Part shown: positions 45,964 to 54,163 of the stretch, in pieces | How positions within the stretch are numbered: the first letter of the stretch is position 1 | Layout of the letters: each line of letters starts with the position of its first letter | Assembly (NCBI RefSeq): GCF_008630535.1 | Contig: NZ_VWPH01000005.1 | Coordinates: forward strand, 186,001-250,000 | Origin: Saccharopolyspora hirsuta | GTDB taxonomy: Bacteria > Actinomycetota > Actinomycetes > Mycobacteriales > Pseudonocardiaceae | DNA length: 64,000 nt | Direction of reading: 5' to 3' | The notes under the pieces: model-generated | Told to the model about the DNA's origin: nothing | Databases searched by the model: none | What the model saw: the letters and a program-made list of their open reading frames with translations, nothing else | Translations under genes and position numbers: made by a program

Positions 45964-46131
45964 ATGCGAAAAGGGCGCCGAGGGCATCCCTGCGAACCCG
46001 ACACCAGCCAGATGGGCCTCTGGCGCTGCGACGTCTGCGGGCAGCAGTGGGAGATCCACGGGGTCGCAGGCAACCCGCGGATCCGCAAGGTCAGCCGGGT
46101 CGGCTGGTTCTTCGCCAAGCTGCTCGGCTGA
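45964..46131 (+). CDS. Small zinc-ribbon protein, 55 residues
   Basis: A 55-residue basic protein with cysteines in HPC and WRCDVCGQQWEIHG, which could bind a metal ion (CxxC plus C/H). The C-terminus, RKVSRVGWFFAKLLG, is amphipathic. Similar tiny proteins occur in actinomycetes without assigned function. There is no good Shine-Dalgarno before the ATG at 45964, so a leaderless mRNA is possible. Its last 41 bases overlap the convergent MFS gene on the other strand. Confidence 0.55.
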   Translation: MRKGRRGHPCEPDTSQMGLWRCDVCGQQWEIHGVAGNPRIRKVSRVGWFFAKLLG

Positions 46132-47260
46132 GGCGGCCGGACAGCAGCACGATCAGCACGCCCGCGACCGGCACCACGACCAGGCCGAGCCGCAGGCTCA
46201 CCGCATCCGCCAGCAGCCCGACGACCGGCGGACCGGCCAGCACCCCGAGGCGGTAGAGCCAGCCGACGACGGCCAAGCCCGCGCCCGGCGGCAGTCCCGG
46301 CACCGCGTCCGCGGCGTTGAACCCGGCCGGGATGATCGTGGCGATCCCCCACCCGGCCAGGGCGAACCCGATGATCGTGGTCGGGATCGAGGGCCACAGC
46401 AGCGCGCCGCCCACCGCCACGACCACCAGCGCTCCCCCGGTCCGCGCGACCGTGCGAGCACCGAAGCGGTCCACCAGCCGATCGCCGGAGAACCGGCCGA
46501 CGGTCTGGGCCGCCTGCAGCGCGACGAACACCCCGCCGGACAGCGCCGCCGCCGCGCCGAGCGAGTCGCGCAAGTAGATCGCACCCCACGACGCCGCGGT
46601 GTCCTCGACCAGCGCGCTCGCCGCGCACAGCGCTCCGAGCGCCAGCAGCACCAGCAGGGTGTGCAGCCGGGGGCGGGCGCGCGGGGTGCCCCGATGCGCG
46701 GAGTCGTCCGGCCCGGGGAGCAGGAACGTCCGGCTGGTGATGGCCACCGCGGCGAGCGCGAGGGCCGCCGCCCCGAAGTGCAGCGGCAGCGGTGCTGCGA
46801 CCCCGGCCGCCAGCGAGCCGCCCAGCCCGCCGATGATCGCGCCGACGCTCCACAGGGCGTGGAACGAGTTCACGATCGACCGCCCGTAGGCGCGCTGGAC
46901 CCGCAGGCCGTGCGCGTTCATCGCCACGTCGACGACCGCGTCCATCGCGCCCGCCACGAACAACGCCCCGGCCAGCTGCCACCAGCGCGCCGCGAGCCCG
47001 ATCACGACCAGGTCCGCGGCGAGCAGCGCCGAGCACCACACCGCGACGTTCGCCGAGCGCCACCGCGCCAGCACCGGACCGGCGAGCAGCCCAGCGGCCA
47101 GCGAACCGAGCGGGAACGCCGCGATCGCGGTGCCCAGCGCGGCGTTCGACAGGCCGAGCGAGTCCTGCAGCTCCGGGTAGCGGGGCACCACGCTGGCGAA
47201 GCTCGCCCCGTTGACCAGGAACAGCGCAGCCACCGCGACGCGCGCTGCGGTCTTCGGCAT
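46091..47260 (-). CDS. MFS transporter
   Basis: A 389-residue 12-helix major facilitator protein. The opening VAVAALFLVNGASFASVVPR with LGTAIAAFPLGSLAAGLLAGP is typical of the YbjJ-like/fucose-permease-like MFS group. NAHGLRVQRAYGRSIVNSFHALWSVGAIIGG is the conserved loop of these transporters. The substrate is unknown. The ATG at 47260 has GGGAGGAGGG; a TTG at 47281 is the alternative start. It is convergent with, and overlaps, the zinc-ribbon gene. Confidence 0.85.
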   Translation of the reverse strand: MPKTAARVAVAALFLVNGASFASVVPRYPELQDSLGLSNAALGTAIAAFPLGSLAAGLLAGPVLARWRSANVAVWCSALLAADLVVIGLAARWWQLAGALFVAGAMDAVVDVAMNAHGLRVQRAYGRSIVNSFHALWSVGAIIGGLGGSLAAGVAAPLPLHFGAAALALAAVAITSRTFLLPGPDDSAHRGTPRARPRLHTLLVLLALGALCAASALVEDTAASWGAIYLRDSLGAAAALSGGVFVALQAAQTVGRFSGDRLVDRFGARTVARTGGALVVVAVGGALLWPSIPTTIIGFALAGWGIATIIPAGFNAADAVPGLPPGAGLAVVGWLYRLGVLAGPPVVGLLADAVSLRLGLVVVPVAGVLIVLLSGRLSRAAWRRTSRPG

Positions 47261-47358
47261 CGCCGCCCTCCTCCCAAGCACCTCCCGCGATCATGCCGCA
47301 CCCCGCACTAGAGTCGTCCCCGGAACCCCGAACCCGGAAGTCCACTGTGGAGGGATCT

Positions 47359-47841
47359 GTGAACGCGCTGGCGACGTTGCCCGTCGGACCGGTCACCTAC
47401 CAGCTGCGCCGGGCGACCGCCGCCGACCTGGCCGCCGTCGTCGAGCTGCTGGCCGCCGACCAGCTCGGGGCGACCAGGGAGTCGGCCGCCGACCTGGCGC
47501 CGTACCGGACCGCGTTCGCGGCCATCGACGCCGATCCGGCGCAACTCCTGCTGGTGGCCACCACCGGCGACCAGGTCGTGGCGACCATGCAGCTGACGTT
47601 CATCCCCGGTCTCGCCCGGCGCGGCGCGCTGCGCGCCCAGATCGAAGCGGTCCGCGTGCACGAGCAGCACCGCAGCCACGGCCTCGGCGGCGAGATGTTC
47701 AAGTGGGCCATCGACGAGGCCCGCCGACGCGGCTGCGCCCTGGTGCAGCTGACCACCGACAAGCAGCGGGCCGACGCGCACCGCTTCTACCAGCGGCTCG
47801 GCTTCACCGCCTCCCACGAGGGCTTCAAGCTCGCCCTGTGA
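47359..47841 (+). CDS. GNAT family N-acetyltransferase
   Basis: A 160-residue acetyltransferase. The acetyl-CoA-binding motif A reads VRVHEQHRSHGLGGEMFKWA (Q/RxxGxG/A-like, RSHGLGG), preceded by the conserved RAQIEAV strand and followed by LVQLTTDKQRADAHRFYQRLGF. The substrate is unknown. The GTG at 47359 lies 5 bases after GGAGGG; an in-frame start at 47293 has no such site. It is closely followed (23 bases) by a pseudouridine synthase. Confidence 0.87.
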   Translation: MNALATLPVGPVTYQLRRATAADLAAVVELLAADQLGATRESAADLAPYRTAFAAIDADPAQLLLVATTGDQVVATMQLTFIPGLARRGALRAQIEAVRVHEQHRSHGLGGEMFKWAIDEARRRGCALVQLTTDKQRADAHRFYQRLGFTASHEGFKLAL

Positions 47842-47864
47842 CCACCGGCTACGCTGGTGGCGCG

Positions 47865-48782
47865 ATGCGACGCAAGCTCACCTCGCCGCTGCCGCAGCGG
47901 CACGGCGTGGACCCGGTCCGGATGCGGCTGCCCCTCGACGGGCGCTGGCGCACCGTCCGGGACCACCTCGTCGACCGGATCCCCAAGCTCGCCCCGGAAC
48001 GCATCGACGCCATGCTGTCCGAAGGCCGCATCGTCGGCGCCGACGGCCCGATCGCGCTCGACGCCCCCTTCGTCCCAGGGGCGTTCATCTGGTTCCACCG
48101 CGACCTGCCGGTGGAGACGCCCGTGCCGTTCCCGATCGAGGTGGTGCACCGCGACGACCACCTGCTGGTGGTGGACAAGCCGCACTTCCTGGCCACCACC
48201 CCGCGCGGCGGGCACGTCGCGGAGACCGCGCTGGTCCGGCTGCGCCGCGAGCTCGACCTCCCGCAGCTCAGCCCCGCCCACCGGCTGGACCGCCTGACCG
48301 CCGGGCTGGTCATGTTCGTGATCACCCCGCAGCACCGCGGCGCGTACCAGACGCTGTTCCACGACCGGGCGGTGCACAAGGAGTACGAGGCCGTCGCCGG
48401 ATTCGACCCCGAGCTGCAGCTGCCCCGCACCGTGCGCAGCCGGATCCACAAGCAGCGCGGCGTGCTGGCCGCCGAAGAGGTGCCCGGCGAACCCAACAGC
48501 GAGACCCGCATCGAGCTCGTCGAGCACCGCGGCGAACTGGGCCGCTACCGGCTCCTCCCCCGCACCGGCCGCACCCACCAGCTGCGCGTGCACCTGAACG
48601 GCCTGGGCATCCCGATCCTCGGCGACGACCTGTACCCGGTGGTGCGCGAGCGCGCCGCCGACGACTTCAGCGACCCGCTGCAACTGCTGGCCAAGGCCCT
48701 GGAGTTCACCGACCCGATCACCGGTCGGCGACGCCGCTTCGAATCCCGCCGCACGCTGAGCGCCTGGGCGCAGTCCGCGTAG
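47865..48782 (+). CDS. RluA-family RNA pseudouridine synthase
   Basis: A 305-residue pseudouridine synthase. The catalytic Asp is in SPAHRLDRLTAGLVMF. The fold-specific strands PIEVVHRDDHLLVVDKPHFL and GRTHQLRVHLNGLGIPILGD are clear. The N-terminal 85 residues (DHLVDRIPKLAPERIDAMLS) may form an S4-like RNA-binding part. Members modify 23S rRNA or tRNA; the target is not deducible. Confidence 0.9.
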   Translation: MRRKLTSPLPQRHGVDPVRMRLPLDGRWRTVRDHLVDRIPKLAPERIDAMLSEGRIVGADGPIALDAPFVPGAFIWFHRDLPVETPVPFPIEVVHRDDHLLVVDKPHFLATTPRGGHVAETALVRLRRELDLPQLSPAHRLDRLTAGLVMFVITPQHRGAYQTLFHDRAVHKEYEAVAGFDPELQLPRTVRSRIHKQRGVLAAEEVPGEPNSETRIELVEHRGELGRYRLLPRTGRTHQLRVHLNGLGIPILGDDLYPVVRERAADDFSDPLQLLAKALEFTDPITGRRRRFESRRTLSAWAQSA

Positions 48783-48883
48783 CGGCCGATCAAGGCCGTC
48801 AGCTCGTTCTCGGGAATTGTCCGAACTGGACTCGAATGGCGGGGGAGCACCGCTCCCTCCCACTCTCAACGTATAGCGCAGAG

Positions 48884-48904
48884 GGGGACTTGCCGCAAGA
48901 CCCC
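48884..48904. promoter_or_regulatory. Rifamycin-associated element (RAE)
   Basis: An imperfect 21-bp inverted repeat with GGGG/CCCC ends surrounds the core CTTGCCGCAAG (48889-48899), 143 bases upstream of rph. It matches the RAE known from promoters of rifamycin-inactivating genes in actinomycetes. A TATAGC -10-like hexamer lies 6 bases before it (48872-48877). Confidence 0.85.
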
Positions 48905-49046
48905 GGTCGTGCCGCAGAATCTCCCGCCGAGACCGTGAATCTCAGCGCGCGCGGACGCCGAGCCGCGCGGCACACTGGCCGAATGCCATCTCGGTCATCG
49001 GGATCTTCGCGCTCGTCCGGGCCGTTTCCGGCCGCGATCGACGTAC

Positions 49047-51692
49047 ATGGGAGAAGCAGTGGATGAAACCGGCAGCACCGTCGCGACGTCGTTCTCGCCC
49101 GGTCGCTACGTGCTCGGTCTCCGGGAGGTCGACCAGGGCCAGATCTCGGTCGTGGGCGGGAAGGGCGCGCACCTCGGGGAGCTCTCGCGGATCGAAGGCA
49201 TCGACGTGCCGCCCGGTTGCTGCGTGGCGACCGAGGCGTTCCGGCGGGTGATGGCCGACGCACCGTCGTTCGAGGACCGGCTCGACCAGCTGTCGCAGTT
49301 GGACCCGGACGACCGGGACGCGATCGGTGCGCTGAGCGCGGAGATCCGCGGCGTCGTCAGCGGGATCGCCATCCCAGACGACCTGGCGGCCGTGATCACC
49401 GCCCAGCTCGCCGAGCTGGGCGAGAACACCGCCTGCGCCGTGCGATCCAGCGCGACGGCCGAAGACCTTCCGACGGCGTCCTTCGCGGGGCAGCAGGACA
49501 CCTACCTCAACGTCGTGGGGCCCGCGGCGATCCTCGAGCACATCAAGCTGTGCTGGGCCTCGCTGTTCACCGAGCGCGCTGTGACCTACCGGCTGCGGAA
49601 CGGGTTCGACCACCGCAAGGTCCACATGGCCGTGGTCGTGCAGCAGATGGTCTCGCCGGAGGTCTCCGGCGTCCTGTTCACCGCAGATCCCGTCACGTCC
49701 AACCGGAAGATCACCAGCGTGGAGGCGAGCTTCGGCCTCGGCGAGGCGCTGGTCTCCGGTCTGGTCAACGCGGACGTCTACGAGGTGCGCGACGGCGAAG
49801 TCGTCGACAAGGCGATCGCGACCAAGCAGCTGGCCATCCAGGCCGCGCCGGGAGGTGGGACGCAGCAGCGGGCGATCGAGCCGGACCGGCAGCAGCAGCC
49901 GACGTTGACCGATGCGCAGGCGGTGCTGCTGGCGCAGCTGGGGCGGCGGATCGAGGCGCACTTCGGCCAGCCCCAGGACATCGAGTGGTGCCTGGTCGAC
50001 GGCGGCTTCCAGATCGTCCAGAGCAGGCCGATCACCACGCTGTTCCCCATCCCGGCCACCGAGGAGCGCGGCAACCGCGTCTACCTGTCCGTCGGCCACC
50101 AGCAGATGATGACCGACGCGATGAAGCCGCTGGGCCTGTCGGTCTGGCAGCTGACCACGCCGCGGCCGATGGCCGAGGCGGGCGGGCGGCTGTTCGTCGA
50201 CGTCACGGAGCGGTTGGCGGCGCGGACCAGCCGCGACGGGCTCCTGGAGCTGATGGGCAAGTCCGACCCGCTGATGCGGGACGCGATGCAGACCGTGCTC
50301 GACCGCGGCGACTTCCTCCCGCCACCGGCGGAGGACGTCGCCGCCGAGCCGCCGGTGGGCGGTGGGCCGGAGCCGATCGAGACCGATCCGGCCATCGTCG
50401 ACGAGCTGATCGCGAGCAACCAGGCGTCCCTGGCCGCCGTCGAGCGCGACATCCGGGCGCACCGCGGGGCCGACCTGTTCGACTTCATCCTGGAGGACCT
50501 GGAGGAGCTGAAGCGGCACCTGTTCTCCCCGCGCGGCCACCAGGCGATCATGGCCGGGATGGAGGCCGCGTGGTGGCTCAACGACCGGATGCACGAGTGG
50601 CTCGGCGAGGACAACGCGGCCGACGCGCTCACCCAGTCCGTCCCGCACAACGTCACCTCGGAGATGGGGCTCGCGCTCCTGGACGTCGCCGATGCGATCC
50701 GCCCGCACCCGGAGGTGATCGCCTTCCTGCGCGACGTCGCGGACGAGGACTTCCTGGAGGAGCTGCCCGCGCTCGCGGGCGGGCGCGAGGCGCGGGACGC
50801 CATCCGCGCCTACCTCGACCAGTACGGGATGCGCTGCGTCGGCGAGATCGACATCACGAGGCCGCGCTGGAGCGAGCGCCCCAGCGCTCTCGTGCCCGTG
50901 ATCCTCGGCAACATCGAGAACTTCGAACCGGGCGCCAGCCGACGGCGCTTCGAGCAGGGGAAGCAGGAAGCGCAGCAGAAGGAGCAGGAGCTGCTGGAGC
51001 GCTTGCGGGCCCTGCCGGACGGCGAGCGCAAGGCCGACGAGACCAAGGCGATGATCGACCGGCTGCGGACCTTCACCGGATTTCGGGAGTACCCCAAGTA
51101 CGGCATGATCAGCCGCTACGCCATCTACAAGCGCGCCCTGCTGGACGAGGCCGAGCGCCTGGTGCGGGCCGGGGTGATCGGTGACGCGGAGGACATCTTC
51201 TACCTGAGGTTCCAGGAGCTCCACGAGGTGGTGCGCACCGGAGAGGTCGACCACCACCTCATCCGGCGGCGCAAGGGGGAGTTCAACGCGTACCAGGCGC
51301 TCACGCCGCCCCGGGTGCTCACCTCGGACGGCGAGGCCATCGCCGGGTCCTACCGCCGCCAGGACGCGCCGCCCGGCGCACTGCTCGGCCTCCCGGTCTC
51401 CACCGGAACCGTCGAGGGGCGCGCCCGCGTCGTCCTGGAGATGACCGATGCCGACCTGGACGCCGACGACATCCTGGTCACCGCCTACACCGATCCCAGC
51501 TGGTCGCCGGTGTTCGTCACGATCAAGGGCCTGGTGACCGAGGTGGGCGGCACGATGACCCACGGTGCGGTCATCGCCCGCGAGTACGGCCTGCCGACCG
51601 TGGTGGGCGTGGCGAACGCCACCCGGCTGCTCCAGGACGGACAGCGCATCCGCGTTAACGGGACCAGCGGCTACGTCGAGATCCTGTCCTAG
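49047..51692 (+). CDS. rph: Rifampicin phosphotransferase
   Basis: An 881-residue dikinase-type enzyme that phosphorylates rifamycins. The N-terminal ATP-grasp domain has VVGGKGAHLGELSRIEG and CAVRSSATAEDLPTASFAGQ (PEP-synthase-like). A long rifamycin-binding insert follows (about 330-770). The C-terminal swivelling domain has the phospho-His in GGTMTHGAVIAREYGLPT (His839). PEP synthase would have an extra PEP-binding barrel, absent here, so RPH is preferred. The RAE upstream supports this. Start ATG at 49047; a GTG at 49059 is possible. No other rifamycin gene is adjacent. Confidence 0.9.
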   Translation: MGEAVDETGSTVATSFSPGRYVLGLREVDQGQISVVGGKGAHLGELSRIEGIDVPPGCCVATEAFRRVMADAPSFEDRLDQLSQLDPDDRDAIGALSAEIRGVVSGIAIPDDLAAVITAQLAELGENTACAVRSSATAEDLPTASFAGQQDTYLNVVGPAAILEHIKLCWASLFTERAVTYRLRNGFDHRKVHMAVVVQQMVSPEVSGVLFTADPVTSNRKITSVEASFGLGEALVSGLVNADVYEVRDGEVVDKAIATKQLAIQAAPGGGTQQRAIEPDRQQQPTLTDAQAVLLAQLGRRIEAHFGQPQDIEWCLVDGGFQIVQSRPITTLFPIPATEERGNRVYLSVGHQQMMTDAMKPLGLSVWQLTTPRPMAEAGGRLFVDVTERLAARTSRDGLLELMGKSDPLMRDAMQTVLDRGDFLPPPAEDVAAEPPVGGGPEPIETDPAIVDELIASNQASLAAVERDIRAHRGADLFDFILEDLEELKRHLFSPRGHQAIMAGMEAAWWLNDRMHEWLGEDNAADALTQSVPHNVTSEMGLALLDVADAIRPHPEVIAFLRDVADEDFLEELPALAGGREARDAIRAYLDQYGMRCVGEIDITRPRWSERPSALVPVILGNIENFEPGASRRRFEQGKQEAQQKEQELLERLRALPDGERKADETKAMIDRLRTFTGFREYPKYGMISRYAIYKRALLDEAERLVRAGVIGDAEDIFYLRFQELHEVVRTGEVDHHLIRRRKGEFNAYQALTPPRVLTSDGEAIAGSYRRQDAPPGALLGLPVSTGTVEGRARVVLEMTDADLDADDILVTAYTDPSWSPVFVTIKGLVTEVGGTMTHGAVIAREYGLPTVVGVANATRLLQDGQRIRVNGTSGYVEILS

Positions 51693-51726
51693 AAGTGGGC
51701 GGCCGGGCTCTGCCAAGATCAGCGGG

Positions 51727-52428
51727 GTGACCGATTCAGTGGGTCGTGAAGCGCAGTACGAGGTGTTCGCCGACGAGTTCGCCGACCACGCCGCCAACGG
51801 GTTCCACAACGCGCACTACGACCGCCCGGCCTGCCTGGAGCTGCTCGGCGATGTCGCCGGGCGGAGAGTGCTCGACGCCGCCTGCGGGCCCGGCCTCTAC
51901 GCCGCTGAGCTGGTCGCTCGCGGGGCGCAGGTGGTCGGCTGCGACATCAGCGAGCGGATGGTCGAACTGGCCTCGGACCGGGTGCCGCGGGCGGACTTCC
52001 GGGTGCACGACCTGGCCGACCCGCTGGACTGGTTGCCGGACGGCTCAGTCGACCTGGTGCTGCTCGCGCTGGCCCTGGAATACCTGGACGACCGGGTGGC
52101 CGCGTTGCGCGAGTTCCACCGCGTGCTGCGACCCGGTGGCGCGCTGGTGCTCTCCCGGCAGCACCCGACCGGCGATTGGCTCCGCCTGGGCGGCAACTAC
52201 TTCGAACCGCGCGTCGTGGCGGAGACCTGGAGCCGCGGGTGGCAGGTCCGGTACTGGACCACGCCGCTGGAGCTCACCTGCGAGGAGCTGTACCGGGCCG
52301 GGTTCGTTGTCGAACGGCTTTGGGAACCGCGACCGACCGAGGCCGCCGCGGCGATCTCCCCGGAGCGCTACGAACGTCTGCACCGGGAGCCGAGCGGATT
52401 CCTCGCCATCCGCGCCCTTCCCCGCTGA
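51727..52428 (+). CDS. SAM-dependent methyltransferase
   Basis: A 233-residue class I methyltransferase. Motif I is RVLDAACGPGLYAAEL, motif II GCDISERMVELAS, and the post-I segment VHDLADPLDWLPDGSVDLVL, followed by EFHRVLRPGGALVLS. The sequence resembles the UbiE/COQ5-like small-molecule group; the substrate is unknown. The GTG at 51727 has only a weak ribosome site. It lies 34 bases downstream of rph on the same strand and might be cotranscribed with it. Confidence 0.87.
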   Translation: MTDSVGREAQYEVFADEFADHAANGFHNAHYDRPACLELLGDVAGRRVLDAACGPGLYAAELVARGAQVVGCDISERMVELASDRVPRADFRVHDLADPLDWLPDGSVDLVLLALALEYLDDRVAALREFHRVLRPGGALVLSRQHPTGDWLRLGGNYFEPRVVAETWSRGWQVRYWTTPLELTCEELYRAGFVVERLWEPRPTEAAAAISPERYERLHREPSGFLAIRALPR

Positions 52429-52432
52429 ACGC

Positions 52433-52460
52433 GCCTGGCCGGGGGCAGTCCCGGCCAGGC
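52433..52460. terminator. Bidirectional terminator, 11-bp stem
   Basis: GCCTGGCCGGG (52433-52443) pairs with CCCGGCCAGGC (52450-52460) around a 6-base loop, between the convergent methyltransferase and YCII genes. Confidence 0.8.
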
Positions 52461-52468
52461 ACGCACGG

Positions 52469-52765
52469 TTACAGGTAACCCTGACCGGCCAGGTAGGCCT
52501 TGCGCCAGCGGGTGATCTTGACCTCGGCGAACAGCTCGGCCCGGGTGAAGGGGTCCCGCGCGATGAAGTCCTCGGCCTCGGCGCGGGTTTCGACGTCGAG
52601 CAGGTAGACGCCGCCGGATGCGGTGTCATCGCCGTCGGCGAGCTTGGCTCCGCAGGCCAGCAGCAGGTCCTTGTGCTCCGCCAGGAACTCCAGGTGCGCG
52701 GGCCGGTTGTCCAGCCGCACCTGCTGGTGGTCGGGCTTGTCGAAGGTCTCGATGAAGTAGGGCAC
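52469..52765 (-). CDS. YCII-related protein
   Basis: A 98-residue dimeric alpha/beta barrel protein of the YCII family. VYLLDVETRAEAEDFIARDP with FTRAELFAEVKITRW is the usual YCII pattern (DxP with a conserved Asp-His region). The GTG at 52765 has GGAGGAG. It is the last gene of the leftward set that begins with the MHS transporter and lies 20 bases after the AtoE-like gene. YCII proteins can act as small-molecule lactone or dehalogenase-like enzymes, but the role is open. Confidence 0.85.
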   Translation of the reverse strand: MPYFIETFDKPDHQQVRLDNRPAHLEFLAEHKDLLLACGAKLADGDDTASGGVYLLDVETRAEAEDFIARDPFTRAELFAEVKITRWRKAYLAGQGYL

Positions 52766-52785
52766 TTTCCGCTCCTCCGTGTCCG

Positions 52786-54123
52786 TCAGCCGAGGAATCC
52801 CCACAGCAGGATCGCCGCGATGTAGATCAAGCCCACCCAGAACATCATGATCACCGTGTAGCCCATGACGTCCTTGAGGCGCAGGCGGGACAGCGCCAGC
52901 GCGGGCAGGATCCAGAACGGCTGCACCAGGTCGTTCCAGGCGTTGCCGAGCATCACCGACATCGCCACGTCCGGCATCGGGGCACCGATCGCGTTCGCCG
53001 CGTCCACCATGAACGGGCCCTGGATCACCCAGTGCCCGCCGCCCGAGGGCGCGAAGAAGTTGATGACGAACGAGCTGATCAGGCCCCAGAAGCCGAGCGT
53101 CTCCGGGGTGGAGATGTCCACGAACACCTGCGAGATCGTGCCGACCAGGCCGGACGCGGCCATGATCGCCATGATGCCCGCGTAGAACGGGTACTGCAGG
53201 ATGATGCCGGAGATGGTCTTGATGCCCTCGCCGAGCTTGGCGACGTAGGCCGCCGGGGTGCCCAGCAGGAGGATCCCCAGGAACAGGATGAAGAAGTTCA
53301 CCAGGTCCAGGTCCGCGGCGCCGCCGCGGATGAAGTACACGACGACGTAGACCATCCCCAGCGCGCCGATCAGCAGGCTGAGGATCCGGCTGTTGTTCAG
53401 CCGGGAGGCCACCGTGACCCCGCCGAAGTCCTCGGACTCCACCGGCCGGGCCTTGCTCTCGGTGTGCAGAGCGGGGTCGATCTCCTTGACCGGCTGGCCC
53501 GGCTTGGGGTGCAGCAGCGCGTTGAGGACCGGCAGGGTGACCAGCACCGCGAGCGCGGTCAGCAGCATCGGCGGCGAGAAGATGGTCTCGGCCAGCGCGA
53601 TCACGCCCATCTTGCTCTCCAGGGCGTGGCCGCTGGTGGAGATGGTCAGCGGGATCGTCGCCGACAGGCCCAGGCCGTACATGGTGAACCCGCTGTAGGC
53701 CGCGGCGATGATCAGCGGGTAGTGCACGCCGGGCACCTTCAGCGCCAGCTTCTTCGCCACGATCCCGCCGATGACCAGGCCGAAGCCCCAGTTCAGGTAG
53801 GAGCCGACGGAGCCGATCAGGGTCGCCACCGCGACCGCGGTGCGCGGCTGGTGCACCCGGCCCACCACCGCGTTGAGCACCCGGTCGGTGACCGGCGCGC
53901 TGGCCAGCACGTAGCCCATCGCCAGGATGACGGCCATCTGCGTGGTGAACGACAGCAGGTTCCAGAACCCGTCGCCCCACGCCTCGGTGATCTCGATGAA
54001 CCCCTTGCCCTCCACCGTCAGCGCCAGCAGCAGGGTGAGGAAGGTCAGCCCGATCGCGAAGACGAACGGATCGGGCAGGTACCGGCGCATCAGCTCGGTG
54101 AAGAAGTTGGCGATCTTGGTCAT
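52786..54123 (-). CDS. Short-chain fatty acid transporter, AtoE family
   Basis: A 445-residue polytopic membrane protein of the AtoE/short-chain fatty acid uptake family. It opens with MRRYLPDPFVFAIGLTFL and has WGDGFWNLLSFTTQMAVILA, SYLNWGFGLVIGGIVAKKLA, and FFAPSGGGHWVIQGPFM near the C-terminus, all characteristic. It probably imports a short carboxylate. It lies between a cyclase-family gene and a YCII gene, so the carboxylate may be part of the LysR-controlled pathway. Confidence 0.93.
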   Translation of the reverse strand: MTKIANFFTELMRRYLPDPFVFAIGLTFLTLLLALTVEGKGFIEITEAWGDGFWNLLSFTTQMAVILAMGYVLASAPVTDRVLNAVVGRVHQPRTAVAVATLIGSVGSYLNWGFGLVIGGIVAKKLALKVPGVHYPLIIAAAYSGFTMYGLGLSATIPLTISTSGHALESKMGVIALAETIFSPPMLLTALAVLVTLPVLNALLHPKPGQPVKEIDPALHTESKARPVESEDFGGVTVASRLNNSRILSLLIGALGMVYVVVYFIRGGAADLDLVNFFILFLGILLLGTPAAYVAKLGEGIKTISGIILQYPFYAGIMAIMAASGLVGTISQVFVDISTPETLGFWGLISSFVINFFAPSGGGHWVIQGPFMVDAANAIGAPMPDVAMSVMLGNAWNDLVQPFWILPALALSRLRLKDVMGYTVIMMFWVGLIYIAAILLWGFLG

Positions 54124-54163
54124 CAGTGCTTTCCTTGCCGACCGGGGACGTCCCGGTGCGTGA

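Noticed and set aside
48726..48745. TTCGAATCCCG-like T-arm motif suggesting a tRNA
   Set aside because: It lies inside the pseudouridine synthase coding frame and has no accompanying arms.
49047..51692. PEP synthase as the identity of the 881-residue dikinase
   Set aside because: There is no PEP-binding TIM barrel after the His domain, the domain order is that of RPH, and an RAE is present.
48942..51809. Leftward 955-codon open frame opposite rph
   Set aside because: Repetitive Asp/His/Arg/Val antisense translation; rph has clear domains and an RAE promoter.
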